NCBI GenBank assembly: GCA_003220795.1
Contig: QHTK01000079.1
Span: 1-45,544, forward strand
From: Gemmatimonadota bacterium
GTDB taxonomy: Bacteria > Gemmatimonadota > Gemmatimonadetes > Gemmatimonadales > GWC2-71-9
Length of the DNA: 45,544 bases
Reading direction: 5' to 3'
How positions within the stretch are numbered: position 1 is the first letter of the stretch; every line of letters starts with the position of its first letter. The position numbers and the translations under genes are program-made. This document shows positions 24,897 to 32,698 of the stretch, in pieces. The notes beneath the pieces are model-generated. The model had not been told where the DNA came from and did no database searches. It worked only from the letters and a program-made list of their open reading frames with translations.

Positions 24897-25325
24897 ATGC
24901 GACGGGGTTTCTCGCTTGCCGAGCTGGCGGTGGCGCTCGCCATCCTGGGTATTATCACCGCGCTCGTCCTGCCGCGCTGGAGCGAGCTGCTCGACTGGGT
25001 GGCAGTCGATCGGACTGCTGTGGAAGTGGCGACGGCCCTGGCGGTGACGCGCAACGCGGCCGTGTTGGGAAGCACCCGGGCCCGCCTGCTGATCGCCGAT
25101 GACTCGCTGCGCATCGACCGCCGAGAATCGGGAGCCTGGCAGCCGTACACCCGCTGGGCCGGCCCCGCCGAGCGCGGCGTCACGCTCGACGTTTCGAACG
25201 CCGACATCGTGTTCCTTCCCACCGGGCTCGCGTGGGGCCTCTCGAATACCCGGGTGACCCTGCGGCGGGGAGTCCGGAGCGCCGTAGTCACGGTTTCCCG
25301 GGTGGGCAGAGTGAAACGTTGGTGA
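24897..25325 (+). CDS. Type II pseudopilin-like protein (GspH/FimT type)
   Basis: A 142-residue protein with a prepilin peptidase site: RRG followed by FSLAELAVALAILGIITALV, with Glu at +5 and the long hydrophobic helix that packs in the pilus core. The C-terminal part is beta-rich and about the length of GspH/FimT minor pseudopilins. GGGAG lies immediately before the ATG. No other pilus or secretion gene is adjacent, so it is an orphan minor pilin-like gene. A structured segment and terminator follow at 25360-25495. Confidence 0.85.
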   Translation: MRRGFSLAELAVALAILGIITALVLPRWSELLDWVAVDRTAVEVATALAVTRNAAVLGSTRARLLIADDSLRIDRRESGAWQPYTRWAGPAERGVTLDVSNADIVFLPTGLAWGLSNTRVTLRRGVRSAVVTVSRVGRVKRW

Positions 25326-25366
25326 GGGTGCAACCCTTGGGGGGGGGTATGCGTCTAAGTAGGCGG

Positions 25367-25495
25367 GTACGGGACGAAACCTTCTGGGGTCGATCCCGTA
25401 CAACAGTGAGACGATGTGGGTCGCGGCCGAAGTGTGACGGCCACTTCGCCCGACCGCCAGCCCGGGGAGCTATCAGCCCCGGGTTTGGTTTTTTT
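25367..25495 (+). ncRNA. Candidate structured RNA or structured 3' UTR
   Basis: Three hairpins follow one another without a protein frame: GTACGGGA/TCCCGTAC (25367-25401), GGTCG...CGAAGTG/CACTTCG...CGACC (25419-25455) and a terminator (25461-25495). It could be a processed 3' UTR of the pseudopilin mRNA or a separate small RNA. No known RNA family is recognised. Confidence 0.35.
25461..25495 (+). terminator. Rho-independent terminator
   Basis: CCCGGGG (25461-25467) pairs with CCCCGGG (25477-25483), followed by TTTGGTTTTTTT. It ends the plus-strand transcript just before the convergent gene at 25500. Confidence 0.85.
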
Positions 25496-25499
25496 GTAC

Positions 25500-26384
25500 T
25501 CACAGAAACCGCTTCAGCCCTTCCTCGAACGTCACAGGTCGTATCCCAAACACGTTCTCGATGGCATTCGCCGGCGTGGCACTGCCTTCGACGAGCATCT
25601 GCACCTGGTCGCTCGTCACGGGAGCTGCCGAGCCGAGCACATCGAATATCCCTGCCGCGGCCCGCACCAGGCCGAGCGGGACATGAACCAGGGGGCGGGA
25701 GTGCCCCGTGGCTCGGCCGATGGTGAGCAAGAACTCCTCGTATGTCAGCACCTGCGGTCCGCCGAGCTCGAACACTCCGACGGTGTCGGGTCGTTCCGCG
25801 GCGAGGGCGAACGCCAGCGCGACGTCGTCGACCCAAACGGGCTGCGTCGGGAAGCGGCCGTCTCCGAACACTGGGACGACGGGGGACCAGCGGTGCAGGC
25901 GCGCCAGCAGCCGGATGGGTACGCTCTCGGGGCCGTTGATGATGGACGGCCGGAAGATCGCGTGCGACAGCCCTGAGTCGCGGACCAGTTGCTCGGCCTG
26001 TTGCTTGGTGCGGTGATAGCGTGTGGCACCGGGGTCGTCCCGCGCTCCCACGGCGCTCATGTGGACGAAGCGTCGGACGCCCGCTTCGCGCGCGGCCGAG
26101 AGTAGCGCCTGCGTGCCGCCGACGTGCACGGCCGTGAACGTCTGGGCGCCCTGCTCGACGATGATGCCGACCAAATGGATGAGCACATCGGCGCCGCGGG
26201 CGAGCCGGTCCAGGGGCGCGCGGTCGGCGAGGCCTCCGGCTACTACGTCCACATTTTGATCGGAGAGGAGGCGCGCCCGCGCCGGATCGCGCGCCAGCAC
26301 TCGAACGTTGTGTCCCCGGGCGACGAGCGAGGCCGCGACGTGGCGGCCCACGAACCCCGTGCCTCCCGTCAGTGCGACGAGCAT
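25500..26384 (-). CDS. NAD(P)-binding NDUFA9-like/atypical SDR protein
   Basis: A 294-residue Rossmann-fold protein. The N-terminal nucleotide motif is TGGTGFVGRHV, followed by VLARDPARARLL and the atypical SDR features LIHLVGIIVEQG, HMSAVGA, YHRTKQQAEQLVRDSGL and FRPSIINGP. This set is typical of the complex I NDUFA9 subunit-like family, a divergent extended SDR group. Its substrate is unknown. It lies 26 bases downstream of the HD-GYP regulator on the same strand, so co-transcription is likely. Confidence 0.88.
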   Translation of the reverse strand: MLVALTGGTGFVGRHVAASLVARGHNVRVLARDPARARLLSDQNVDVVAGGLADRAPLDRLARGADVLIHLVGIIVEQGAQTFTAVHVGGTQALLSAAREAGVRRFVHMSAVGARDDPGATRYHRTKQQAEQLVRDSGLSHAIFRPSIINGPESVPIRLLARLHRWSPVVPVFGDGRFPTQPVWVDDVALAFALAAERPDTVGVFELGGPQVLTYEEFLLTIGRATGHSRPLVHVPLGLVRAAAGIFDVLGSAAPVTSDQVQMLVEGSATPANAIENVFGIRPVTFEEGLKRFL

Positions 26385-26410
26385 GAGATAGGGGCCGCTT
26401 CAGCCGCGGC

Positions 26411-27484
26411 TCAGGTCGGGGTGCCGCCGCCCTCGTCGAGGAACACCAGTGTCCCGCGGCGCCCCACGATCGTCACGAGCGCCTCGTACACGGTGGGGTC
26501 GAGTACCGTGCCGGAAAGGTCGGCCATCCGCTGCACGGCGTGATCGGCAGTCATCTTCTCTTGATAGGCCCGCGAGGTGCTGAGGGCGTCGTAGACCTCG
26601 GCGGCGCCGATGATGCGGGCGGCGAGGGGGATCGCCTCGCCGCGCAGCCCGTCCGGGTACCCGGTGCCGTCCCACCGCTCGTGGTGTCCACGCACTGCCG
26701 GGATGATGTCGCCAAGGTGTGAGAGCGGCGCGAGGATCTGGGAGCCGATCAGGACGTGCTGCTTGACGTGCTCGAATTCCTCGGGCGTGAGGACGCCTTC
26801 CTTGTTCAGCACCGACTCGCGGGTGCCGATCTTGCCGATATCGTGCAGCCGGCCCGCCACGCGCACCTGCTCGAGCTGCTCGTCCGAGAGGCCGAGCTGG
26901 TGGGCGATCGTGGCGGACAAATCGGCGACTCGAGCCGAGTGCCCGCGCATGTAGGGGTCCTTCGCTTCGAGCGCGTTGACCAGCGCTTCCAGTGTGGCGA
27001 CGGAAATGCGCTCGAGCTTCTGACTCTCGCGGTGGAGCTCGGCCGTGCGGGTGGTGACCTCTTCCTTGAGCCACTGGTTCAAGTGTCGGTTCTCGAGCAG
27101 CATCTCGCGCCGTTTGAGGGCGCGCTGCACGGCGCGGCCCAGGTCGGCGAGCTCGATCGGTTTGGTGAGGTAATCCATCGCGCCGCGTTGCATGCACAGG
27201 GCGGCGCTCGTGGCGTCGTTCACGGCGGTGAGCATCAGGATGGCGAGCTCGGGCTCGATCTCGAGCGCTTGGGGCACGAGGTCGACGCCGCTGGTACCCG
27301 GCATGCGGATGTCGCACAGCATGAGCGACACGCGATGGCGCCGCAGCTGTTGCAGGGCTTCTTCCCCCGACCCGGCCGCGTACACCTCGAACTGCTGCTG
27401 GGCGAGGAATTTCTTGAGGGCGTTGCGGATCGGCTCCTCGTCGTCCACCACCAGCACCTGGACCGGCCCCGTGCTTTCGACCAC
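26411..27484 (-). CDS. Response regulator with HD-GYP phosphodiesterase output
   Basis: A 357-residue two-domain protein. The receiver (1-125) has VLVVDDEEP, phosphoacceptor Asp58 in LCDIRMPG and KPI. A coiled linker (about 125-160) leads to an HD-GYP domain with HDIGKIG (214-220) and HHERWDGTGYPDG (267-279; GYP 275-277), which hydrolyses cyclic di-GMP to GMP. All key residues are present. The GTG start has AAGGAG nine bases upstream. It opposes the diguanylate cyclase activity expected of the protein at 42814. Confidence 0.93.
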   Translation of the reverse strand: MVESTGPVQVLVVDDEEPIRNALKKFLAQQQFEVYAAGSGEEALQQLRRHRVSLMLCDIRMPGTSGVDLVPQALEIEPELAILMLTAVNDATSAALCMQRGAMDYLTKPIELADLGRAVQRALKRREMLLENRHLNQWLKEEVTTRTAELHRESQKLERISVATLEALVNALEAKDPYMRGHSARVADLSATIAHQLGLSDEQLEQVRVAGRLHDIGKIGTRESVLNKEGVLTPEEFEHVKQHVLIGSQILAPLSHLGDIIPAVRGHHERWDGTGYPDGLRGEAIPLAARIIGAAEVYDALSTSRAYQEKMTADHAVQRMADLSGTVLDPTVYEALVTIVGRRGTLVFLDEGGGTPT

Positions 27485-27552
27485 CGATCAAAACTCCTTG
27501 GGTGATTCTCCCAGAAGATGGCGCTCGCGGACCGGTCTGGACAGGCCCCGGG

Positions 27553-28413
27553 TCACGCGGCGACGAACGTGAGGTCGACCGGTCCGGGCACGAGCCCGGC
27601 GCGTTGCGCGCGTCCCAGCAGCTCGGTCACGGCGCGCCGCCCCTGCGGCCCGTAGTCGATGGTGTACGCGTTCACATACATGCCCACGAACCGATCCGCG
27701 CGGACGTCATCCAGGCCGCGGCCAAATCGCTTCGCGTGGGCGAGGGCCTCGGCGCGGTGCTCGAGCCCGTACTGGATGCTCGCTTTCAGGTCTCGCGCGA
27801 TGTCGCGGATGAGGGCGGCTCCGAGGTCGCGCCGCACCACGTTGCCGCCCAACGGGAGCGGCAGTCCGTGCGTCTCTTCGTACCACCACTCGCCCATGTC
27901 GACCCACAGGTGCAGGCCCCGGTCGCCGTACGTGAGCTGTCCCTCGTGGATCAGGAGGCCGGCGTCGGCGCGCCCCGCAAGGACGTAGTCCTCGATCTCG
28001 TCGAACGGCACGACGACGTGACGGGCGGCCGGCTGGTACAGCTTAAGCGTCAGAAACGCCGTGGTGAGCTCGCCCGGCACCGCCACGACGGTTCCGGGCG
28101 CCGCCAGCGCGCCGCGGGGATCGGCCGGCCGCGGGCTGCGCGCCACGATGCGGGGCCCGTACCGGTCGCCGACGCTCGCCCCGTGGGCCAGCAGGACGTA
28201 GCGATCGGCGAGGTGCGCGTACGCATGCAGCGATACCGCCGTCACCTCGAGCTCGCCTCGCAGCGCGCGGCGGTTCAGCGTCTCGATGTCGGCGAGCTCG
28301 TGCTCGTAGCGCCGGGTGCCGGTGTCGATCTTGCCGGCCGCGAGCGCCCAGAACATGAAGGCGTCGTCCGCATCGGGGCTGTGCGCGAGGCGAATGGTGC
28401 GGCTAGCGGGCAC
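27553..28413 (-). CDS. MqnA/MqnD/SBP family protein (MqnD-like)
   Basis: A 286-residue protein resembling 1,4-dihydroxy-6-naphthoate synthase of the futalosine menaquinone pathway: IRLAHSPDADDAFMFWAL at the N-terminus, DIETLNRRAL, VTAVSLHAYAHLADRYVLL, AGLLIHEGQLTYGDRGL and LPLPLGGNVVRRDL. The opening SPDADDAF differs from the SPCPNDTF of classical MqnD, so it may be a related subgroup with another substrate. The GTG at 28413 overlaps the upstream zinc-ribbon gene by eleven bases. No other mqn gene is in the window. Confidence 0.78.
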   Translation of the reverse strand: MPASRTIRLAHSPDADDAFMFWALAAGKIDTGTRRYEHELADIETLNRRALRGELEVTAVSLHAYAHLADRYVLLAHGASVGDRYGPRIVARSPRPADPRGALAAPGTVVAVPGELTTAFLTLKLYQPAARHVVVPFDEIEDYVLAGRADAGLLIHEGQLTYGDRGLHLWVDMGEWWYEETHGLPLPLGGNVVRRDLGAALIRDIARDLKASIQYGLEHRAEALAHAKRFGRGLDDVRADRFVGMYVNAYTIDYGPQGRRAVTELLGRAQRAGLVPGPVDLTFVAA

Positions 28414-29098
28414 GCGTCCGTCCCGCGGCGACCTGCGTCGCTTGCGTGTGGAAGGCGTCGAGGTTGTCCGCATGCTCGGCGTATTCGGGCCGCTGGCGGG
28501 CGCGCTCGGCCGCCTCGTTCCGGAGGAACTCGGCGTACGCCCGGCGCGCACCCGCCGCGTCGTGCCGCAGCTCGAACGCGCGGGCCCGCAGCATGAATGC
28601 GAAGAGATGCGCCGGGACGGCGCGGTGGATCGAGTCCGCCTGGGCGAGCGCGCCGGCGTAGTCACCGCCGGTGAGGTCGAGCACGCCGATGTGATAGCGT
28701 CCGTCGATGTCGAGCGCGGGGAGCATGGCATACGCCTGCAGCGCCATGGGCAAGAAGAACTCCGCGCTGTCGGCCTTCCCCTGGGAGTGAAGGGTCATGA
28801 CCCGGTTGTAGAGCCGCGTGGCGCGCTCCTCGGGGGACATCTGGGAAATGTCGGGAGCAGGGAGCAGGGAGCCGGCAGCCGTACCCCCTCGGGCCCCGTC
28901 GGGAACTGCTCCCGGCTCCCTGCTCCTGCCGATGCGGAGTGCCAGGACCGCCAGCAGCGCCCCCAGCGCCGCGCCCGCCACGCCCCACGGCAGCCCCACC
29001 CACCACCCCGGCGCCTGCCCCCCGCCCACCTGGGCACCGCATTTGTGACAGAACTTCGCGGTGGCCGCGAGTGGGGCTCCGCACGCATGACAGGTCAT
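28403..29098 (-). CDS. Zinc-ribbon, single-pass membrane protein with helical repeat domain
   Basis: A 231-residue protein. The N-terminal ribbon CHACG...CHKCG (residues 3-21) is followed by a membrane helix (LPWGVAGAALGALLAVLAL), a low-complexity linker encoded by an inverted repeat (28861-28926), and a helical TPR-like domain (RLYNRVMTLHSQGKADSAEF; YAGALAQADSIHRAVPAHL). The order resembles the zinc-ribbon plus TM of the kinase at 8633 but without a kinase domain. TAGATT lies nine bases before the ATG. Function unknown. Confidence 0.75.
   Translation of the reverse strand: MTCHACGAPLAATAKFCHKCGAQVGGGQAPGWWVGLPWGVAGAALGALLAVLALRIGRSREPGAVPDGARGGTAAGSLLPAPDISQMSPEERATRLYNRVMTLHSQGKADSAEFFLPMALQAYAMLPALDIDGRYHIGVLDLTGGDYAGALAQADSIHRAVPAHLFAFMLRARAFELRHDAAGARRAYAEFLRNEAAERARQRPEYAEHADNLDAFHTQATQVAAGRTRAR
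28861..28926. repeat. Inverted repeat with 15-bp perfect arms inside a gene
   Basis: GGAGCAGGGAGCCGG (28861-28875) and CCGGCTCCCTGCTCC (28912-28926) are exact complements. The left arm continues a GGGAGCA tandem starting at 28853. The element encodes only the linker between the membrane helix and helical domain. Confidence 0.9.
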
Positions 29099-29162
29099 CG
29101 AGGCCGGAATCTAACTGGCAGGAATCCCAAGGGGAGCGTACTCTATTTCTCATGGCCGCTTA

Positions 29163-29197
29163 CCAGTCCGTGTGTCGGTCCGTCCCTCCGTCCGTCT
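29163..29197 (+). repeat. Degenerate tetranucleotide tract (TCCG) before a start codon
   Basis: GTCCGTGTGTCGGTCCGTCC and CTCCGTCCGTC form a degenerate TCCG run. An upstream ATG at 29152 reads into it and stops after 15 codons; one extra 4-base unit would join that ATG to the frame of the gene at 29199. Confidence 0.6.
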
Positions 29198-29198
29198 G

Positions 29199-29468
29199 AT
29201 GGGCGCCCCCTTCCCCGGCCAGGAGCGCGCCAAGCACATGGGCGAGCTGAAGCGCGGCGATGAGCGCTGGGACGTCTACATCGAGATGCAGCCAGACGCG
29301 GAGGTCGGGGGAGGCGCGGTGCGAGGGCGTGTGCACTTCGTAAGCGGTGAGCGCCGCCGCACCACGGGCTGGATCTTCCTGGAGTGGTCCGAGCGCGAGA
29401 TCCAGGATCGCTTCGGGGAATTTTCGGCCGTCGAGCTGTGGCACTTCGTCACGGCGCTGGACGGCTGA
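29199..29468 (+). CDS. Small hypothetical protein (89 aa)
   Basis: An 89-residue protein with two or three beta strands and a terminal helix (RWDVYIEMQPDAEVGGG; RVHFVSGERRRTTGWIFLEW; FSAVELWHFVTALDG). The start is uncertain: ATG 29199 follows a TCCG tract, GTG 29172 lies within it, and an ATG at 29152 behind TACTCT is out of frame by one 4-base unit. The family is not recognised. It is divergent from the zinc-ribbon gene at 28403. Confidence 0.55.
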   Translation: MGAPFPGQERAKHMGELKRGDERWDVYIEMQPDAEVGGGAVRGRVHFVSGERRRTTGWIFLEWSEREIQDRFGEFSAVELWHFVTALDG

Positions 29469-29583
29469 GCTCGGCGTGTGGAAAAGTGTGCATAATTTGC
29501 ACGATTTTAGCGACGGCAGACTGGGTGACCCCGCTATCCGAGCCGTTCAACGTACATCTTGTTGCGTTTTGGACACAGAACGG

Positions 29584-29612
29584 TTGACACTACGCAACGA
29601 CGCTCTTACCTT
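29584..29612 (+). promoter_or_regulatory. glnA: Sigma70-type promoter of glnA
   Basis: Perfect TTGACA (29584-29589), a 17-base spacer and TACCTT (29607-29612). It predicts a leader of about 130 bases before the ATG at 29748. The leader has no ORF and no riboswitch that I recognise. Confidence 0.65.
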
Positions 29613-29747
29613 CCCGCATGCCTAGGGGAAGCCACCCGTGAGATCATCGAGAGCCTGCCGCTCGGAGCCCGCGGCCGGGCTCTCGTCGTTCCTGGCATCG
29701 GCCGTGCAGACAGCCCCGACTCACCAGACCGCCTGAGGAGAGCGACC

Positions 29748-31223
29748 ATGACCGCGACGTTGGAGCCCACCGCCTCGAGCCCGGCAGCGAAGCCGGGCGC
29801 CGGCGCCTCGCCCGCGGACGTGATCCGCAAAGCCAAAGATGCCGGCGTGCAGGTGGTCGATTTGAGGTTCACCGACCTGCCGGGCACTTGGCAGCACTTT
29901 TCCATTCCCCTCAAAGAGCTCACGGACGAGCTGTTCAAGGAAGGGATCGGGTTCGACGGGTCTTCGATTCGCGGATTCCAGGCGATCAACGAGAGCGACA
30001 TGCTGCTGTTCCCGGACCCGGCGAGCGCCTTCGTGGATCCGTGTCTCGAGGTGCCGACCTTGTCGCTCACGTGTGACGTGGCCGACCCGGTGACCGGCGA
30101 GCGCTATAGTCGCGACCCGCGCTACGTGGCGCAGAAGGCGGAGCAATACCTCGTGAAGACGGGGATCGCCACGACCGCCTACTACGGCCCGGAAGCCGAG
30201 TTCTACATCTTCAACTCGGTGCGCTTCGACCAGAACGCGCACGAAGGCTACTACCACATCGACTCGGAAGAGGGGATCTGGAACTCGGGGACGAACGGCG
30301 GGGCGGCGAACCTGGGCCATCGGCCGCGGCACAAGGAAGGCTACTTCCCGGTGCCTCCCGTCGACAAGCTCCAGGATCTGCGGTCCAAGATCATGCTCGC
30401 CATGATCGCGTCCGGGATCGACGTCGAGGTGCATCACCACGAGGTGGGCACGGCGGGTCAGACCGAGATCGACATGCGGTTCACCACGCTGACCCGCATG
30501 GCCGATCAGCTCATGATGTACAAGTACATCGTCAAGAACGTGTGCCACCAGCACGGCTACACGGCGACCTTTATGCCGAAGCCGATGTTCGGGGACAACG
30601 GCTCCGGGATGCACGTGCACATGAGCCTGTGGAAGGACGCCAAGAACCTGTTCTTCGACGCGAACGGCTACGGCCTGATCTCGGACACGGCGCGCTGGTA
30701 CATCGGCGGATTGATCAAGCATGCGCCGGCGGTGCTCGCGTTCGCCGCGCCGACCACCAACAGCTACCGGCGGCTGGTGCCGGGCTATGAAGCGCCGATC
30801 AACCTCATCTATTCCCAGCGCAACCGGTCGGCGATCTGCCGCATCCCGGTGTACTCGAAGTCGCCGAAGGCGAAGCGGATCGAGTTCCGGGCGCCCGATC
30901 CTTCGAGCAACGGGTACCTCACGTTCGCCGCGCTGCTCATGGCGGGCCTGGACGGTGTCAAGAACAAGATCGAGCCGCCCAAGCCGATGGACGTGGATCT
31001 GTACGAGCTCGAGCCGGAAGAGCGCAAGCACGTCAAGAACACGCCGGGCTCGCTGTCTGAATCGCTGGCCGCGCTCGAAGCGGACCACGACTTCCTGCTC
31101 CAGGGGGGCGTGTTCACCAAGGACGTAATCGAGACGTGGCTGTCCTACAAGCGGGCCAAGGAGGTCGATCCGGTCGCGCTGCGGCCGCATCCCTACGAGT
31201 TCTTCCTGTATTACGACGTTTGA
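29748..31223 (+). CDS. glnA: Glutamine synthetase, type I (beta-like)
   Basis: A 491-residue type I glutamine synthetase, which joins ammonia and glutamate using ATP. It shows FDGSSIRGFQAINESDM, YYGPEAEFYIF, HHHEVGTAGQTEIDMRF, NGSGMHVHMSLW, RRLVPGYEAP and EFRAPDPSSNGYL, covering the ATP, metal and glutamate sites. The DLYELEPEE segment (Tyr419) matches the adenylylation loop, so control by adenylylation is possible. GAGGAG eight bases upstream supports the ATG at 29748. An N-terminal Ala/Pro-rich extension of about 25 residues precedes the usual start. A second, different synthetase follows 94 bases downstream. Confidence 0.95.
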   Translation: MTATLEPTASSPAAKPGAGASPADVIRKAKDAGVQVVDLRFTDLPGTWQHFSIPLKELTDELFKEGIGFDGSSIRGFQAINESDMLLFPDPASAFVDPCLEVPTLSLTCDVADPVTGERYSRDPRYVAQKAEQYLVKTGIATTAYYGPEAEFYIFNSVRFDQNAHEGYYHIDSEEGIWNSGTNGGAANLGHRPRHKEGYFPVPPVDKLQDLRSKIMLAMIASGIDVEVHHHEVGTAGQTEIDMRFTTLTRMADQLMMYKYIVKNVCHQHGYTATFMPKPMFGDNGSGMHVHMSLWKDAKNLFFDANGYGLISDTARWYIGGLIKHAPAVLAFAAPTTNSYRRLVPGYEAPINLIYSQRNRSAICRIPVYSKSPKAKRIEFRAPDPSSNGYLTFAALLMAGLDGVKNKIEPPKPMDVDLYELEPEERKHVKNTPGSLSESLAALEADHDFLLQGGVFTKDVIETWLSYKRAKEVDPVALRPHPYEFFLYYDV

Positions 31224-31224
31224 G

Positions 31225-31290
31225 GCAGGTTGTGTAGGTCGGTGGAGGATGGTGGAGGTCGGTGCAGTGACCTCCACCATCCTCCCCTAA
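31225..31290. repeat. GCAGGTTGTG...GTGGAGGATGG repeat between the two synthetases (copy 2)
   Basis: The stem GGAGGATGGTGGAGGTC (31244-31260) is exactly complementary to 31269-31285 with an 8-base loop. It shares GCAGGTTGTG, GTGGAGGATGG and ACCTCCACC with 8281-8340. The right arm is rich in CCTCC, and the downstream gene has no ribosome site. The hairpin could therefore attenuate transcription or translation of the second synthetase. Confidence 0.9.
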
Positions 31291-31316
31291 CCTCCACCAA
31301 CTTCGACCACCTGCCC

Positions 31317-32687
31317 ATGCCCACCACCGGCGCCGAAACCCGCGAGCTGACCGACGAGCTGAAGAAGCGCCGCGTGCGGTTCCTGCTGCTGCAGTTCACC
31401 GACTTGCTGGGCGTGAACAAGGCCGTGGAGGTACCAGCCTCCCAATTCGAGAAGGCGTTGGCCGGCGAGGTGCTGTTCGACGGCTCGGCGCTCGAAGGGT
31501 TCGCCCGCGTGGAGGAGGCGGATGCCCTGCTGGTGCCCGATCTCGCGAGCTTCCGCGTGTTCCCCTGGGAGAGCGGCGCCGGGGGAGCGGGGAACGGGGA
31601 GGCGGGAGGCGAGGGAGCGGTGGCGCGGCTGATTTGCGACATCCGCTACCCGGACGGCCGGCCGTTCGAGGGTTGTCCCCGCACGGCGTTACAGCGACAG
31701 ATCGAGCGGGCCGCCACGCTCGGCTTCACCATGCGGGTCGGGTGTGAGGTGGAGTTCTTCATCTTCGAGCAGGGCGAGGGCGGGGAGCCGACCACCCGGA
31801 CGCTCGACGCCGGCAGCTACTTCGATCTCGTGCCGGTGGACCGCGGGGAGCGCGCCCGCCGCGTCATCGTCACGGCCCTCGAGGAGATGAAGCTCAGCTC
31901 CGAGGCGTCGCATCACGAGGTGGCCCGCGGCCAGCACGAAATCGACCTCGGCTACGCCGACCCGTTGACGATGGCCGACCATCTGGCCACCCTGCGGTTC
32001 GTGGTGCGGACCGTCGCGGTGCGGCACGGGCTCGTCGCTACGTTCATGCCCAAGCCGATCTACGGTCGTAACGGGTCGGGCATGCATACGCACCAGTCGC
32101 TGTTCGCCAAGGGGAAGAACGCTTTCGTCGACGCCAAGGGGCCGGTCCAGCTGTCGGAGGTGGGCCGGTGGTACATCGGGGGGCTGCTGCGGCACGCCCG
32201 CGGCTACTGCGCGGTGACCAATCCGCTGGTGAATTCCTACAAGCGGCTCGTGCCCGGCTTCGAGGCTCCCGTGAACGTCTCGTGGTCCACCCAGAACGTG
32301 TCTCCCCTCGTCCGGGTCCCGGCACAGCGCGGCGACGCGACGCGGTGCGAGAACCGGATGCCCGACCCATCGGCGAATCCCTACCTGGCGCTGGCCGTGC
32401 AGCTCGCCACCGGCCTGGACGGCATCCAGGAACGGATCGACCCGGGCGAGCCCGTGAACAAGAACATCGCGCGCATGTCCTACCGGGAGCGCCGCAAGTT
32501 TCGCATCGACGACCTGCCCCGCGACCTGCATGAGGCCCTCGACCACCTGGAGAAGGACGCCGTGGTCCGTGACGCCCTGGGGGAGCATATCTACGAGCGG
32601 TATCTCGACGCGAAGCGAGAGGAATGGCAGGAGTATATCGGGCAGGTGAGTGAGTGGGAGCTAGACAGATATTTGGGGCAATACTGA
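31317..32687 (+). CDS. Glutamine synthetase, type I (alpha-like) with low-complexity insert
   Basis: A 456-residue synthetase of the Bacillus-like alpha group. Catalytic segments are present: LFDGSALEGFARVEEAD, GCEVEFFIFE, SHHEVARGQHEIDLGY, NGSGMHTHQSLF, YKRLVPGFEAPVNV and RCENRMPDPSANPYL. The C-terminus LGEHIYERYLDAKREEWQEY is typical of this group, and no adenylylation Tyr loop is seen. A Gly/Ala/Glu-rich insert (about residues 84-100, ESGAGGAGNGEAGGEG) sits where family members have a short loop; it is encoded by a G-rich repeat at 31565-31620. The ATG at 31317 has no ribosome site. A gamma-glutamyl-polyamine ligase role is possible. Confidence 0.88.
   Translation: MPTTGAETRELTDELKKRRVRFLLLQFTDLLGVNKAVEVPASQFEKALAGEVLFDGSALEGFARVEEADALLVPDLASFRVFPWESGAGGAGNGEAGGEGAVARLICDIRYPDGRPFEGCPRTALQRQIERAATLGFTMRVGCEVEFFIFEQGEGGEPTTRTLDAGSYFDLVPVDRGERARRVIVTALEEMKLSSEASHHEVARGQHEIDLGYADPLTMADHLATLRFVVRTVAVRHGLVATFMPKPIYGRNGSGMHTHQSLFAKGKNAFVDAKGPVQLSEVGRWYIGGLLRHARGYCAVTNPLVNSYKRLVPGFEAPVNVSWSTQNVSPLVRVPAQRGDATRCENRMPDPSANPYLALAVQLATGLDGIQERIDPGEPVNKNIARMSYRERRKFRIDDLPRDLHEALDHLEKDAVVRDALGEHIYERYLDAKREEWQEYIGQVSEWELDRYLGQY
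31565..31620 (-). repeat. G-rich word-like repeat within the second synthetase gene
   Basis: On the minus strand the words CCGCCTCCCG, CCGTTCCCCG and CGCTCCCCC follow one another. They encode the low-complexity insert between WESG and AVARLICD in a protein that is otherwise strongly conserved. Confidence 0.65.
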
Positions 32688-32698
32688 CCTATCACGAC

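Noticed and set aside
29721..31280. 519-residue minus-strand frame opposite glnA
   Set aside because: It mirrors an obvious glutamine synthetase and has no recognisable features.
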